DNA of 64,000 bases from Cytophagales bacterium (GTDB taxonomy: Bacteria; Bacteroidota; Bacteroidia; Cytophagales; Bernardetiaceae). The stretch covers positions 62,001 through 126,000 of the forward strand of contig JAAFJX010000009.1 in NCBI GenBank assembly GCA_013299045.1, given 5' to 3'. Below the pieces are notes generated by a model. It saw only the letters and a list, made by a program, of their open reading frames with translations, had not been told where the DNA came from and did no database searches. Below, piece by piece: positions 17,870 to 26,578 of this stretch. How positions within the stretch are numbered: position 1 is the first letter of the stretch; every line of letters begins with the position of its first letter. A program made the position numbers and the translations under genes.

Positions 17870-18658
17870 ATGACCGAAAACGACATACCAGAAAAACCAC
17901 CTCAAATGGTGCTACGCGCCGAAAAACTTGTAAAAAAATACAGAGGCAGAACCGTCGTAAACGGCGTGTCGGTGGAAGTTAAGCAGGGAGATATTGTGGG
18001 CTTACTCGGCCCAAACGGAGCAGGTAAAACAACCTCTTTTTACATGATTACGGGCCTCGTTCAGCCCAATAGTGGCGAAATCTTTTTAAATGATAAAGCC
18101 ATTACTGAGCTGCCCATGTATAAGCGTGCCCAACTTGGCATAGGCTACCTAGCCCAGGAGGCTTCTGTGTTTCGTACCCTGAGCGTAGAGGAGAATATCC
18201 TTGCTCCTTTGCAAATGACCGATATGAGCAAAAAAGAGCAAAAGGAAAAGGTAGAGTCGCTTCTTGAAGAGTTCCGACTAGGGCACGTCCGCAAAAGTTT
18301 GGGCAGAATGCTCTCTGGCGGTGAACGCCGCAGAACCGAAATTGCACGTGCAGTGGCCACAGACCCTAAATTTATTCTGCTAGACGAACCCTTTGCGGGT
18401 GTGGACCCCGTGGCTGTAGAAAATATCCAGCTTTTGGTAGCCAAGCTCAAACAAAAAAATATTGGCGTACTGATTACTGACCACAATGCCAACGAAACCC
18501 TGTCCATAACAGACCATGTTTACGTCATGTTCAGCGGGCAGCTATTTGTACAAGGTACGCCCGAAGAGGTGGCCTCTAATGATAACGTGAAGGCAAACTA
18601 TTTTGGCCGCCACTATGAGTACAAACGCAAGATTTTTTCTTTTGAAGAAATAGGCTAA
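17870..18658 (+). CDS. lptB: LPS export ABC transporter ATP-binding protein LptB
   Basis: The ATPase that powers LptB2FGC extraction of lipopolysaccharide from the inner membrane. 262 residues with Walker A GPNGAGKTT (47-55), the LptB-typical LAQEASVFRTLSVEEN, the ABC signature LSGGERRRTEIARA, Walker B FILLDEPFAGVDP and the switch His in ITDHNANETL. The phrase GYLAQEASVFR and DHVYVMFSGQ distinguish LptB from the amino-acid transporter ATPases it resembles. The longer open frame starts at 17732, but the ATG at 17870 gives the normal length and follows a -7 promoter motif. The other lpt genes are not in the window. Confidence 0.93.
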   Translation: MTENDIPEKPPQMVLRAEKLVKKYRGRTVVNGVSVEVKQGDIVGLLGPNGAGKTTSFYMITGLVQPNSGEIFLNDKAITELPMYKRAQLGIGYLAQEASVFRTLSVEENILAPLQMTDMSKKEQKEKVESLLEEFRLGHVRKSLGRMLSGGERRRTEIARAVATDPKFILLDEPFAGVDPVAVENIQLLVAKLKQKNIGVLITDHNANETLSITDHVYVMFSGQLFVQGTPEEVASNDNVKANYFGRHYEYKRKIFSFEEIG

Positions 18659-18663
18659 GCCGC

Positions 18664-19572
18664 ATGAAAAAAATTCTGAACTACCTGCTAGAACACCAAA
18701 AAGCACACGGAAGTTGGTGGCTGTTAATGGCTTTTACGCTTTTTCTCGGCCTCTCTTTTTACATCAATTATGCACAAAAACCTATTTTGTCATACAGTGG
18801 CTGGCTCTACTGGCTCCGTACTTATGGTTTCTATGGTTTGGCCTATTTTGTGGGGGTGGTAGGCTATGCTCTGGTCTTTAAAAAACAGAATTTTTGGTCT
18901 AAGCCTGAATTTTGGGTGCTTTCGGGCGCATTGCTGCTCGTACCTACTTTGAATGATTGCGCAAATTATTACCGCGACTGGGGTGTGTTTGAAATCAATT
19001 ATTTTGTACGGAAGGTCAGCTTTAATTTACATTGCTCGGTGGTTTATCTGGCTATTCCCTGCCTTTTGATGTTTATTTATGAGTACAATCCACATAGCAA
19101 GACTTTTTTTGGTTTTACTGCCACTGGTTTTGACTGGCGGACTTATGCTATCATGCTAGCCATTATGCTGCCTCTTCTATGGTTTGTGGCCGACCGTCCT
19201 GATTTTCTGAATACTTACCCACGCTACAAACCAAGTCATGCAGAATTTTATTGGGATGTACCAAAGTGGCTTACGATTGGTGCTTATGAGTTGAGTTACG
19301 CCCTACAGTTTTTGAGCTTGGAGCTGTTTTTTCGTGGCTTTTTTATTTTTGCGCTCAGCAAGTATTTAGGACAGGGGGCGGTTTACCCTATGGTCTTGAT
19401 TTATGCTTTTATTCATTTTAGCAAACCTATGCCTGAAGCCTTAGGGTCTATTTTTGGCGGCTTTATTTTGGGTGTAGTTGCCCTGCGGACAGGCAGCGTG
19501 ATGGGCGGAGTCTTCATACATATAGGCGTGGCATGGGCTATGGAATATTTTGCCTTTAGGCAACTTCCGTAA
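18664..19572 (+). CDS. CPBP family intramembrane metalloprotease
   Basis: A 302-residue polytopic membrane protein of the CAAX protease/bacteriocin-processing (ABI) family. It has about seven hydrophobic segments and the family motifs in order: ELFFRGFF (motif 1, Glu and Arg), YAFIHF (motif 2, His) and HIGVAWAMEY (motif 4, His). These residues form the metal site in the membrane. The start lies five bases after lptB, so the two are likely co-transcribed. The substrate is unknown; in this family roles include processing of prenylated or small secreted peptides and self-immunity. Confidence 0.87.
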   Translation: MKKILNYLLEHQKAHGSWWLLMAFTLFLGLSFYINYAQKPILSYSGWLYWLRTYGFYGLAYFVGVVGYALVFKKQNFWSKPEFWVLSGALLLVPTLNDCANYYRDWGVFEINYFVRKVSFNLHCSVVYLAIPCLLMFIYEYNPHSKTFFGFTATGFDWRTYAIMLAIMLPLLWFVADRPDFLNTYPRYKPSHAEFYWDVPKWLTIGAYELSYALQFLSLELFFRGFFIFALSKYLGQGAVYPMVLIYAFIHFSKPMPEALGSIFGGFILGVVALRTGSVMGGVFIHIGVAWAMEYFAFRQLP

Positions 19573-19639
19573 AAAATTTGGCTACACGTTAAACCTTTAT
19601 GTATTATAATCATCATAAAAGGCGTAAACAGTAAGCGCT

Positions 19640-20269
19640 ATGAACCCGCAAGGCTACCATGCTCCACAACCATCTAAAGAGCCCTCTTATCCTACAAATA
19701 CTTCAAAGTTGGGTATGGTTATGAGCATCAGTGATGAGGAAATATTGGCCAAATTTAAGCAAAATGAGAGCAAAAACTGGGCTTTTGATATGCTGGTTCG
19801 TAAATACCAAGTGCGTCTGTACCAACATATCCGAAAAATGGTAGTGAGCCACGAAGATACGGACGACCTGCTTCAGGATACTTTCGTAAAAGTTTGGCAG
19901 AGTTTAGAAAACTTTAGAGGCGAAGCGCAGTTGTTCACTTGGGTTTATAGAATCGCTACCAACGAATGCTTGCGTTTTTTACAAAAAAAGCGCAGTTTTT
20001 TAGGTGTACCCATTTTAGACATCAGCGAACGCCTAGCCACAGAGCTGGATAAAAGTATGCCTTTTTCTGCCGATGAGGTAGCCGATAAGCTACAAAAAGC
20101 CGTTCTGAAGCTCCCAGATAAACAGCGCTTGGTTTTTAATATGAAGTATTATGAAGACCTCAACTATGAGGCTATATCCGAAATTTTAGGTACGTCGGTT
20201 GGTGCGCTCAAAGCCTCTTACCACCATGCCGTTAAAAAAATAGAAGACCAACTACAAAAAGAATTCTGA
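19640..20269 (+). CDS. RNA polymerase ECF sigma-70 factor
   Basis: 209 residues with an unusual 40-residue hydrophilic N-terminal extension, then region 2 (about 50-115: FDMLVRKYQVRLYQHIRKMV, DTDDLLQDTFVKVW, FTWVYRIATNECL, given here in pieces) and region 4 (about 145-205: LPDKQRLVFNMKYYEDLNYEAI then ALKASYHHAVKKI). A start at the MVMSISDEE methionine would remove most of the extension. It heads a three-gene operon with a membrane protein and a Spy/CpxP-like periplasmic protein. That is the usual layout of an envelope-stress sigma factor with its membrane anti-sigma factor. Confidence 0.92.
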   Translation: MNPQGYHAPQPSKEPSYPTNTSKLGMVMSISDEEILAKFKQNESKNWAFDMLVRKYQVRLYQHIRKMVVSHEDTDDLLQDTFVKVWQSLENFRGEAQLFTWVYRIATNECLRFLQKKRSFLGVPILDISERLATELDKSMPFSADEVADKLQKAVLKLPDKQRLVFNMKYYEDLNYEAISEILGTSVGALKASYHHAVKKIEDQLQKEF

Positions 20270-20274
20270 TAACC

Positions 20275-20721
20275 ATGAAAAAACTACCACAGATACCGCC
20301 CAAGCACCTCTTTGAAGCGCCTAACGAAAGCCGTTATTTTGATGAGCTTCCGCAAAAGGTGCGTTCAAAAATACTGGAACAAAAAACGAAAAGTTTGCCA
20401 AACAAACTCTGGAGTTTTTTTATAAAACCACAGTTTTCATTGCCAATAGCCTCGGCAGCACTACTAATAGGTTTTTGGTGGGCAAGCATTCAAACAGTGC
20501 CGACGACCGATGTGCCTAGTACGGAATTGCAAGCGCAGCTCAAAAGCATACCAAAACAAGATATTCAAAATTATCTTTTGGAACAAAATCTTTCGCAGGA
20601 GGACATTATAGATTTTGCCAATTCCGAAAAACTAGACCTAACTGCCCAGAACAATCTCAATCAAGTGCCAGAAGAAGTCCTTGAAGAAGCGCTTGAAGAG
20701 GATTTAGAAGAGTATCTATAA
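20275..20721 (+). CDS. Single-pass membrane protein, probable anti-sigma factor
   Basis: 148 residues with one membrane helix near residues 58-76 (LPIASAALLIGFWWASI). The N-terminal cytoplasmic part (IPPKHLFEAPNESRYFDELP, then KVRSKIL) resembles the sequence before the membrane helix in Bacteroidota anti-sigma-type proteins. The periplasmic part ends in an acidic Glu/Leu-rich tail. It starts six bases after the sigma-factor gene. Position and topology suggest it holds the sigma factor; no zinc (ZAS) motif is visible, so this is inference from context. Confidence 0.6.
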   Translation: MKKLPQIPPKHLFEAPNESRYFDELPQKVRSKILEQKTKSLPNKLWSFFIKPQFSLPIASAALLIGFWWASIQTVPTTDVPSTELQAQLKSIPKQDIQNYLLEQNLSQEDIIDFANSEKLDLTAQNNLNQVPEEVLEEALEEDLEEYL

Positions 20722-20742
20722 AAGCCAAACAACAGTCAAAAA

Positions 20743-21195
20743 ATGAAAACTATTTATGTTCTGCTATTCACGATTGGCCTCACATGGGGGCATTACACTA
20801 TACTGAAAGCTCAGGACGATGACGACCCACCCATAAACGACCAACTCAAGGCTATGCAAATTGGCTTTATTTCACAAAAATTGAGCCTCACCGAAGCCCA
20901 AGCCCAACAATTTTGGCCTATTTTTAATACCTTTTTTGCAGAAAAACAGGTGCTGGTGCGTAAAATTAAACGCATCAATAAGTTGAACGTCAATATGCTC
21001 AGCGACGAGCAGGCCAAAGCGCAAATACAGGAGCATCATACGCTCAAGGCTTCCGAAATTGAGTTAGATAAAAAATACCAGGATAAGTTTTTGAAAGTGA
21101 TTAGCTGGAAGCAACTATTACAGCTTTATCAAGCCGAACATGAGTTCCGCAAAATGCTTTTGCAAGAACTCCGCAACAGACGGCATGGGAAATGA
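20743..21195 (+). CDS. Spy/CpxP-like periplasmic protein (LTxxQ type)
   Basis: 150 residues with a signal peptide (about 1-22, ending LKAQ) and an all-helical mature domain beginning ISQKLSLTEAQAQQFWPIF. This is the LTxxQ motif of the Spy/CpxP and ECF-sensor families. Such proteins sense metal or unfolded protein in the periplasm and feed back on a membrane anti-sigma factor or kinase. It is the third gene of the ECF operon, 21 bases after the membrane protein, so it is probably the sensor or effector of that system. Repeat A copy 2 starts 20 bases after the stop. Confidence 0.75.
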   Translation: MKTIYVLLFTIGLTWGHYTILKAQDDDDPPINDQLKAMQIGFISQKLSLTEAQAQQFWPIFNTFFAEKQVLVRKIKRINKLNVNMLSDEQAKAQIQEHHTLKASEIELDKKYQDKFLKVISWKQLLQLYQAEHEFRKMLLQELRNRRHGK

Positions 21196-21215
21196 GAGGA
21201 CTTATTGAAACAATA

Positions 21216-21687
21216 TAGCTGTCCCTTGAAATATATCTAAGATATTTACTATCAGTAAATTAAATAAGAATTTCATCTTTAAAATATCTTAGTTTTTAGC
21301 CTATTTTGTCAAATAACTGGCAAAATCTCAAGAGTTTTTTAAGTCCTGCACTGCCTCGCATCAGACAAAAGCGAATGGCTCAAATGTCAGCGGGTGAGAT
21401 TTTCTGTGCAACTATGTTTTGCAAGAGAGTGAATCAAGGAAAAAGCCATCATTCGCTGGTTTAGATGAAAAAAGTTGTTTTTTTCATCTAAATTGGTCTT
21501 TTGCGAGGCTTGATTTTTTTGCTATGCTCTACGGCCGGAACTTTCAGCTCGCGCTTCGGTTCTGCATCAAGGCAAAAAGTAGAGAAGAGAAGTCTATCAA
21601 AGGCTGTCAAGGTGTTCCCAAAATAGGTAAACTATCCTCCTTAAATTTAGCTTACATCTATTGAATGTACTTTTTCAGGGACGACTA
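21216..21687 (+). mobile_element. Repeat A copy 2 (MITE-like), full length
   Basis: Begins TAGCTGTCCCTTGAAATA and ends TTTTTCAGGGACGACTA; this is the reference orientation for the family. It contains the internal inverted pair AGCGAATGGCT (about 21370) and a matching CATTCGCT (about 21450), and a T-rich hairpin GATGAAAAAAG / TTTTTTCATC. A frame of 81 codons (21419-21661) is shared in sequence with copy 8. It forms the left side of the AT-rich cassette island. Confidence 0.88.
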
Positions 21688-21956
21688 CATAAACCTTGGA
21701 TTGTGAAGACAGACTGCATTGAATACTAAAAACCAGATAGCATACAGAAAAGGCAGTAAATCTGATAAATTCTAGCATATTGCACAGAATTTTAAATTGA
21801 AATAATGCGCCAAGATAGAAGTTCGATGTATATTTGCACGGAGTTAGCCTGGGGCGGAGCAATTGCCGTAGGCTTTGTTCAACATGGGCTTCTTAACTAT
21901 AGACAGTCAATCAAATCACATTGTAACTTTGCTAAATAAATTTAAATCAAGACATT

Positions 21957-22229
21957 ATGAACAGAATATTAGTTTTAATTACTCTATCAGACAGCGGAAT
22001 TGAGACAATAAAATCAAATCCTGAATTACCCAAAAAGGAAATGGAATTCGTAAACCAATGGAAACAAGAAAATATTTTGGAAAGTTTTTTTATATCCGTA
22101 ACCAAAAAAGACGCTGTTTTAATATTTCAGAATGTTGATGAAACTAGGACAAAAGAACTTATAGAAATCTTGCCTTACTTTCCCTATATGGCAAAAATTG
22201 AATATCACAATTTGAACAAACAGTTTTAA
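21957..22229 (+). CDS. Small hypothetical protein in cassette 1
   Basis: 90 residues, no signal peptide or membrane segment. The alternation of strands and helices (MNRILVLITLSD at the start, then DAVLIFQNVDETRTKELIEI, then a C-terminal YMAKIEYHNL strand) suggests a ferredoxin-like alpha/beta fold of the dimeric YCII/muconolactone-isomerase kind. That is a guess from secondary structure only. Base composition is much richer in A and T than in the genes before 21.2 kb. A -7-like TAACTTTG lies at 21924-21931. The gene is followed by an attC-like palindrome at 22304. Confidence 0.65.
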   Translation: MNRILVLITLSDSGIETIKSNPELPKKEMEFVNQWKQENILESFFISVTKKDAVLIFQNVDETRTKELIEILPYFPYMAKIEYHNLNKQF

Positions 22230-22303
22230 TTTAAACAGTCTCAACAGACAAACTTGCTGCGGACGACTCTTTAATGGCAAGGAATAGACAAAAAAAAACA
22301 GCA

Positions 22304-22434
22304 GGTAACAAGGGGTTTTGTGCAAGTGGGGCTGACGGAAGTTATTGAACATTTGTAATTCTATTTGGCTTTTGTACAAAATTTAGGCTGATGTTTTTCA
22401 ATTTCCCCACCTGCGCCAAGCCCTGTCCGTTACC
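22304..22434 (+). repeat. attC-like site 1 (integron cassette recombination site)
   Basis: A 131-bp imperfect palindrome. The outer ends GGTAAC (22304-22309) and GTTACC (22429-22434) are exact complements and carry the essential AAC/GTT. The next parts GGGG..TTTTGTGCAAGTGGGG and CCCCACCTGCGCCAAGCCC pair in blocks (GGG/CCC, GCA/TGC, GTGGGG/CCCCAC) with unpaired bases on one side. The middle (AAGTTATTGAACATTTGTAATT) is shared with site 3. This is the architecture of attC sites. Confidence 0.7.
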
Positions 22435-22478
22435 AGTAAGTTTAACGAAACATCTCACTACAAGAAACGAAAGAACAA

Positions 22479-23606
22479 ATGACAGAAACAGTAAGCATAA
22501 TTGGAGCCGGGATTGGAGGGCTAACAACAGCTTTGACACTCAAACAAAAGGGGCTGAATGTAAACATTTTTGAAAGTTCGGCAGAAATAAAACCTGTTGG
22601 AGCAGGAATAATTTTGGCAAACAATGCAATGCAAGTATTTCAAAAATTAGGCATTCAAGACAAAATTGAAAAAGCAGGAAATAAAATTTCCTTTATGAAA
22701 ATTACTGACGACCAACTTCAACCGCTTTCAGTTGTCAATCTTTCAGAATACGAACAAAAATACAGAGTTTCAAATATTGCCATTCACAGAGGAGAATTGC
22801 AGAAAATATTGGCTAATGAAATTGGATTTGACAACATAAACCTTTCAAAACAACTTTCAAAAATTAAAAAAAATACACTTTACAAATTAACCTTTGAAGA
22901 TAATTCAATGATTGAAAGTAAAATTGTAATTGGTGCAGACGGTATAAAATCAGTTGTTAGAAATCAATTATTTGAAAAAAGCACATTGCGAAACGCAAAT
23001 CAAATCTGTTGGAGGGGTATTTGTGAAATAGATTTACCAGAAAAATATCATAACGAACTGAACGAGTCTTGGGGAAAAGGCAAGCGTTTTGGTTTTGTTA
23101 AAATTAGCGATAAAAAAGTTTATTGGTATGCTTTGGCAAATTCAAAAAATGTAGAAACAAGCGATATAAATCTAACAGAATTTTTCAGCGAGTTTCATTC
23201 CACTATTTTATCTATTATTTCAGCCACTAAAAAAGAACAAATTATAGTAAGCGACATTTTTGACCTAAAACCAATAAATAAATGGCAAGGCGAAAATGTT
23301 TGTTTGATTGGAGATGCAGCTCACGCCACAACACCCAATTTGGGACAAGGTGCCTGTCAAGCCATTGAAGACGCTTACGTATTAGGCAAATTGCTTGACA
23401 GTGGGCTTGAAATACAAAATACATTTGCAGTATATGAAAATTTAAGACGAAAAAAAGCCCATACAATTGTAAACACAAGTTGGTCAGTCGGGAAAATGGC
23501 ACATATAGAAAATAGTTTGGGAGTTTGGTTGCGAAATTTTGCAATGAAAAATATCCCAAAATCAGCCAACAAAAAACAAACAGATATGATTTTTAACCTG
23601 AACTAA
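22479..23606 (+). CDS. FAD-dependent aromatic-type monooxygenase (group A)
   Basis: 375 residues of the PHBH-fold flavoprotein hydroxylases. The FAD-binding GAGIGGLTTALTL is at 9-21, the DG motif is IGADGIKSVVR, and the third motif is LIGDAAHATTPNLGQGACQA followed by IEDAYVLG. The family uses NAD(P)H and oxygen to hydroxylate aromatic or similar substrates; relatives include salicylate hydroxylase, zeaxanthin epoxidase and the tetracycline-inactivating Tet(X). The sequence does not show enough to claim any of these substrates. It begins 45 bases after attC-like site 1 and is AT-rich; the next gene starts one base after its stop, so cassette 2 holds two genes. Confidence 0.88.
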   Translation: MTETVSIIGAGIGGLTTALTLKQKGLNVNIFESSAEIKPVGAGIILANNAMQVFQKLGIQDKIEKAGNKISFMKITDDQLQPLSVVNLSEYEQKYRVSNIAIHRGELQKILANEIGFDNINLSKQLSKIKKNTLYKLTFEDNSMIESKIVIGADGIKSVVRNQLFEKSTLRNANQICWRGICEIDLPEKYHNELNESWGKGKRFGFVKISDKKVYWYALANSKNVETSDINLTEFFSEFHSTILSIISATKKEQIIVSDIFDLKPINKWQGENVCLIGDAAHATTPNLGQGACQAIEDAYVLGKLLDSGLEIQNTFAVYENLRRKKAHTIVNTSWSVGKMAHIENSLGVWLRNFAMKNIPKSANKKQTDMIFNLN

Positions 23607-23607
23607 T

Positions 23608-24036
23608 ATGACAACAGCAATAGCAATTGTATTATTTTTGATTTTCGTGTTCATTTCCTCTATTCACTTTTATTGGGCATTTGGAGGAAAATGGGGAGGC
23701 GATGCTGTATTGCCCACAAAAGATGACAACAATACAAAAGTGTTAAATCCTACCATTTTGCCAACATTAATTGTTGCATTTGGCTTTTTAGGTTTTGGAC
23801 TTTTTGTTTTAATAATATCAGGACTTATAGATTTTAATGTACCTCATTGGCTTTCAAAATACGGTCTTTGGATTATAGCAGGTATTTTCATGTTAAGAGC
23901 AATCGGAGATTTTAACTATGTTGGTTTTTTTAAGAAAATAAAACAAACGAAATTTGGGAAAAATGACACGAAGTATTTTTCACCATTATGCTTAGCAATA
24001 GGAATACTGGCAGTAATTTTAGAACTAACAAAATAA
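23608..24036 (+). CDS. DUF3995 membrane protein
   Basis: 142 residues with four hydrophobic segments. The family pattern is clear: SIHFYWAFGGKWG at about 17-29, then LPTLIVAFGFLGFGL, and RAIGDFNYVGFFKK near residue 100, with a final membrane helix. Function of DUF3995 is unknown. Its start is one base after the monooxygenase stop, which implies translational coupling. The usual left arm of an attC site after its stop is missing (see the site at 24086). Confidence 0.82.
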   Translation: MTTAIAIVLFLIFVFISSIHFYWAFGGKWGGDAVLPTKDDNNTKVLNPTILPTLIVAFGFLGFGLFVLIISGLIDFNVPHWLSKYGLWIIAGIFMLRAIGDFNYVGFFKKIKQTKFGKNDTKYFSPLCLAIGILAVILELTK

Positions 24037-24085
24037 AAACTTATGCTGACCGACATTTTGCAAATGCTGGGTTTCTGTGCTTCCT

Positions 24086-24121
24086 AATCCCCACCTGCGC
24101 CAAGCCCTGTTCGTTAGTGGC
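24086..24121 (+). repeat. Half attC-like site 2 (right arm only)
   Basis: AATCCCCACCTGCGCCAAG followed by CCCTGTTCGTTAGTGGC matches the right arm of sites 1 and 3. The complementary left arm (GGGCTTGG...GTGGGG) is absent between the DUF3995 stop and this point, so the site has been shortened by deletion. Its terminal GTTAGTGGC is the exact complement of GCCACTAAC at the far end of the same cassette. Confidence 0.65.
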
Positions 24122-24149
24122 AACCGTAACAAAATACTGTAAAACAACA

Positions 24150-24890
24150 ATGCTAACAGACGAAGAACACAACTGTGAAAATCATAAAAAAACGCAACTT
24201 GACATTGATAAGTTCGGACTTTCTGTAATCGTTGTTGAAGCAACTGAATATTTGCCTTCATTTGCCTACAGTATTGGACTTTGGCAAAAATACAAACACC
24301 CAGAATTAATTTGTTTTGGATTAAGCACTAAAACACTACACACAATTATCAATGACACTGCGAAACTTATAGAAAGTGGGCAGTATATTCAACCGAATGA
24401 AACATATGATAATATCTTTGAAAATAGTAAAACAGAATTTTTGAAAGTTGATAATAGAAACTTGAGTAACTATTTTGGAACAGGAATAGACTTCTACAAT
24501 TCAAATTTTCCCGCATTACAAATAGTTTGGACAGATAGGAATAACAAATTTCCTTGGGAAACTGATTTTGAAACAGAATTTATTTACAGACAACCTTTGC
24601 TTGACAGAAATGCTGAATTTAAGTTTAGAGAAGCGAAAAATTTAGGAATATTTACAACCCAACAATGGTTAGAACTTAACAAACCTATTTTAAAAGTTAT
24701 TCACGATAATGACGGAGATTGGCAATTTCTAACAAATGATGAAATTCAAGACAGTATCAAACTTGTTGCATTGGAACAAATAGTAAACAAAGACCAAACA
24801 TTAAACGAAGTTTTTGACCTTGAATATGGCGAAGAAGCGGAAAGAGAATTTCTTGGTGGCAAATGGACAAGAAACAAGTCTGAGCAATAA
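24150..24890 (+). CDS. DUF4262 domain protein in cassette 3
   Basis: 246 residues, soluble. The N-terminal half has the DUF4262 pattern: an early HNCENHKKTQLDIDKFG, then PSFAYSIGLWQKYKHPELI with the family's YSIGL-HPEL core. I take the ATG at 24150, which gives the typical start a few residues before the conserved His; the longer open frame runs back through the attC-like site and the previous gene's end. DUF4262 has no known activity and is frequent in mobile and accessory regions. Codon use is AT-rich like its cassette neighbours. Confidence 0.8.
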   Translation: MLTDEEHNCENHKKTQLDIDKFGLSVIVVEATEYLPSFAYSIGLWQKYKHPELICFGLSTKTLHTIINDTAKLIESGQYIQPNETYDNIFENSKTEFLKVDNRNLSNYFGTGIDFYNSNFPALQIVWTDRNNKFPWETDFETEFIYRQPLLDRNAEFKFREAKNLGIFTTQQWLELNKPILKVIHDNDGDWQFLTNDEIQDSIKLVALEQIVNKDQTLNEVFDLEYGEEAEREFLGGKWTRNKSEQ

Positions 24891-24897
24891 AACGGAT

Positions 24898-25032
24898 GCC
24901 ACTAACATGGGCTTGGTGCAAGTGGGGCAGAATTGCTAAGTTCAACATTTGGAATTCTATTGTATATTTGTGCTGATATGAACATTTGTACTTCTAATCC
25001 CCAACATCGCCAAGCCCAAAACCGTTAGCAGG
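24898..25032 (+). repeat. attC-like site 3
   Basis: Left end GCCACTAACATGGGCTTGG (24898-) and right end CCAAGCCCAAAACCGTTAG (to 25028) pair: CTAAC/GTTAG at the ends and GGGCTTGG/CCAAGCCC inside, with GTGGGG opposite CCCCAAC. The spacer (AAGTTCAACATTTGGAATT) is like that of site 1. The left nine bases are complementary to the first nine of its own cassette (24113-24121), the rule expected of integron cassettes. Confidence 0.72.
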
Positions 25033-25054
25033 AATTTTGACACCCCCACAATTT

Positions 25055-26578
25055 ATGACACGAAAGCGTTTAATACTATTAGGTTTTATTGCATTAAAAT
25101 TCTTACTGCAATTTTTACTGTTAAGTAGTGAGTATGACCTGCAAAGGGACGAATATTTGCATCTTGACCAGGCAAATCATTTGGCTTGGGGCTATCTTTC
25201 CGTCCCCCCTTTTACTTCTTGGACATCATACATTATTCAATTACTCGGCAATTCAATTTTTTGGATTAAATTCTTTCCTGCCTTATATGGTGCTTTGACA
25301 ATTTATGTAGTTTGGAAAGCAATAGAAGAATTAGGAGGAAACTCATTTGCGTTGATTTTAGGTGCAACCTGTGTTTTATTTTCTGCACTTTTGCGACTCA
25401 ATACTTTGTACCAACCCAATTCCTTTGACGTATTGAGTTGGACAGTTTTATACTTTATACTGCTAAAATTTATCAAAACCGATAATTTAAAATGGTTGTA
25501 TATCGGAGCGACAGTATTTGCAATTGGCTTTTTGAATAAGTATAATATTGCTTTTTTATTAATTGGACTTTTGCCAGCATTTTTAATTACAGAGCATCGG
25601 AAAATATTTTTAAAGCCAAGTCTGTATTTTGCAATTGTATTGGGCGTATTTCTTATGTTGCCTAATTTGGTTTGGCAATACAAAAACAATTTTCCAGTCT
25701 TTCACCACTTAAAAGAGTTAGCAGAAACTCAATTAGTGAATGTGAATAGATTAGACTTTTTGAAGAATCAATTGCTCTTTTTCATAGGCTCATTCATAGT
25801 AATCTTTTCATCATTTTATGCTTTGCTATTTTATAAGCCTTTCAGTAAGTATAGAATTTTCTTTTACGCTATCCTATTTACTTTAATAGCCTTTATTTAC
25901 TTTAAGGCAAAAGACTATTATGCTATTGGTATCTACCCAATTTACATTGCCTTTGGCTCTGTTTATCTGTCAGAAATTTTAAAAGACGGTTGGAAAAAAT
26001 ATTTACAACCAGTTGCCATTGCTGTGCCTTTACTTTTATTTATTCCAATTTTTAATGTTGCATTTCCCAATAAAAGCCCTGAATACATAATTCAGCATTC
26101 AGAAAACTACAAAAAATTGGGTATGCTTCGTTGGGAAGATGGTAAAGATCATTTATTACCACAGGATTTTGCAGATATGCTTGGCTGGAAAGAATTAGCC
26201 TTGAAAGTGGATAGTATTTATTTGAACTTACCCAACAAAAATAATACACTGATACTTTGTGATAATTATGGACAGGCAGGGGCTATTAATTACTACACAA
26301 AACAAAAATTAAATGCAGTTTCGTTTAATGCAGACTATATTAATTGGTTTGACTTATCAAGAGAATTGGTAAACTTAATTAGAGTAAAAGAAGCCGATGA
26401 AGTAAATGCAGAATTGCAAGAAACATCACCATTCTTTCAAAATTCAATTCTTGCTGACTCAATAACCAATCAATATGCAAGAGAATATGGTACAGCAATA
26501 TTTGCTTTTATAGGTGCGAAGATTGACATCAGAGAAAGAATTAGAGATGAAATTGACGAAAAGAAAAACTACCGCTAA
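25055..26578 (+). CDS. Family 39-type membrane glycosyltransferase
   Basis: About 507 residues with ten or more hydrophobic segments. The first outer loop holds the diagnostic acidic motif of the PMT/ArnT superfamily: YDLQRDEYLHLDQANHLAWG followed by VPPFTSW, in which Asp-Glu binds the polyprenyl-phosphate sugar donor. The C-terminal third is soluble. I prefer ATG 25055 to a TTG at 25037; it starts 31 bases after the core of attC-like site 3, like the other cassette genes. The stop TAA lies inside GCTAAC, the left end of a fourth site. Acceptor and sugar are unknown. Confidence 0.82.
   Translation: MTRKRLILLGFIALKFLLQFLLLSSEYDLQRDEYLHLDQANHLAWGYLSVPPFTSWTSYIIQLLGNSIFWIKFFPALYGALTIYVVWKAIEELGGNSFALILGATCVLFSALLRLNTLYQPNSFDVLSWTVLYFILLKFIKTDNLKWLYIGATVFAIGFLNKYNIAFLLIGLLPAFLITEHRKIFLKPSLYFAIVLGVFLMLPNLVWQYKNNFPVFHHLKELAETQLVNVNRLDFLKNQLLFFIGSFIVIFSSFYALLFYKPFSKYRIFFYAILFTLIAFIYFKAKDYYAIGIYPIYIAFGSVYLSEILKDGWKKYLQPVAIAVPLLLFIPIFNVAFPNKSPEYIIQHSENYKKLGMLRWEDGKDHLLPQDFADMLGWKELALKVDSIYLNLPNKNNTLILCDNYGQAGAINYYTKQKLNAVSFNADYINWFDLSRELVNLIRVKEADEVNAELQETSPFFQNSILADSITNQYAREYGTAIFAFIGAKIDIRERIRDEIDEKKNYR

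Noticed and set aside
18664-19572. CPBP protease as bacteriocin immunity
   Set aside because: No bacteriocin or precursor gene is near; it is linked to lptB.
22479-23606. FAD monooxygenase as a Tet(X) tetracycline-inactivating enzyme
   Set aside because: Only general group A flavoprotein motifs can be seen; nothing specific for tetracycline binding can be recognised, and the family is broad.
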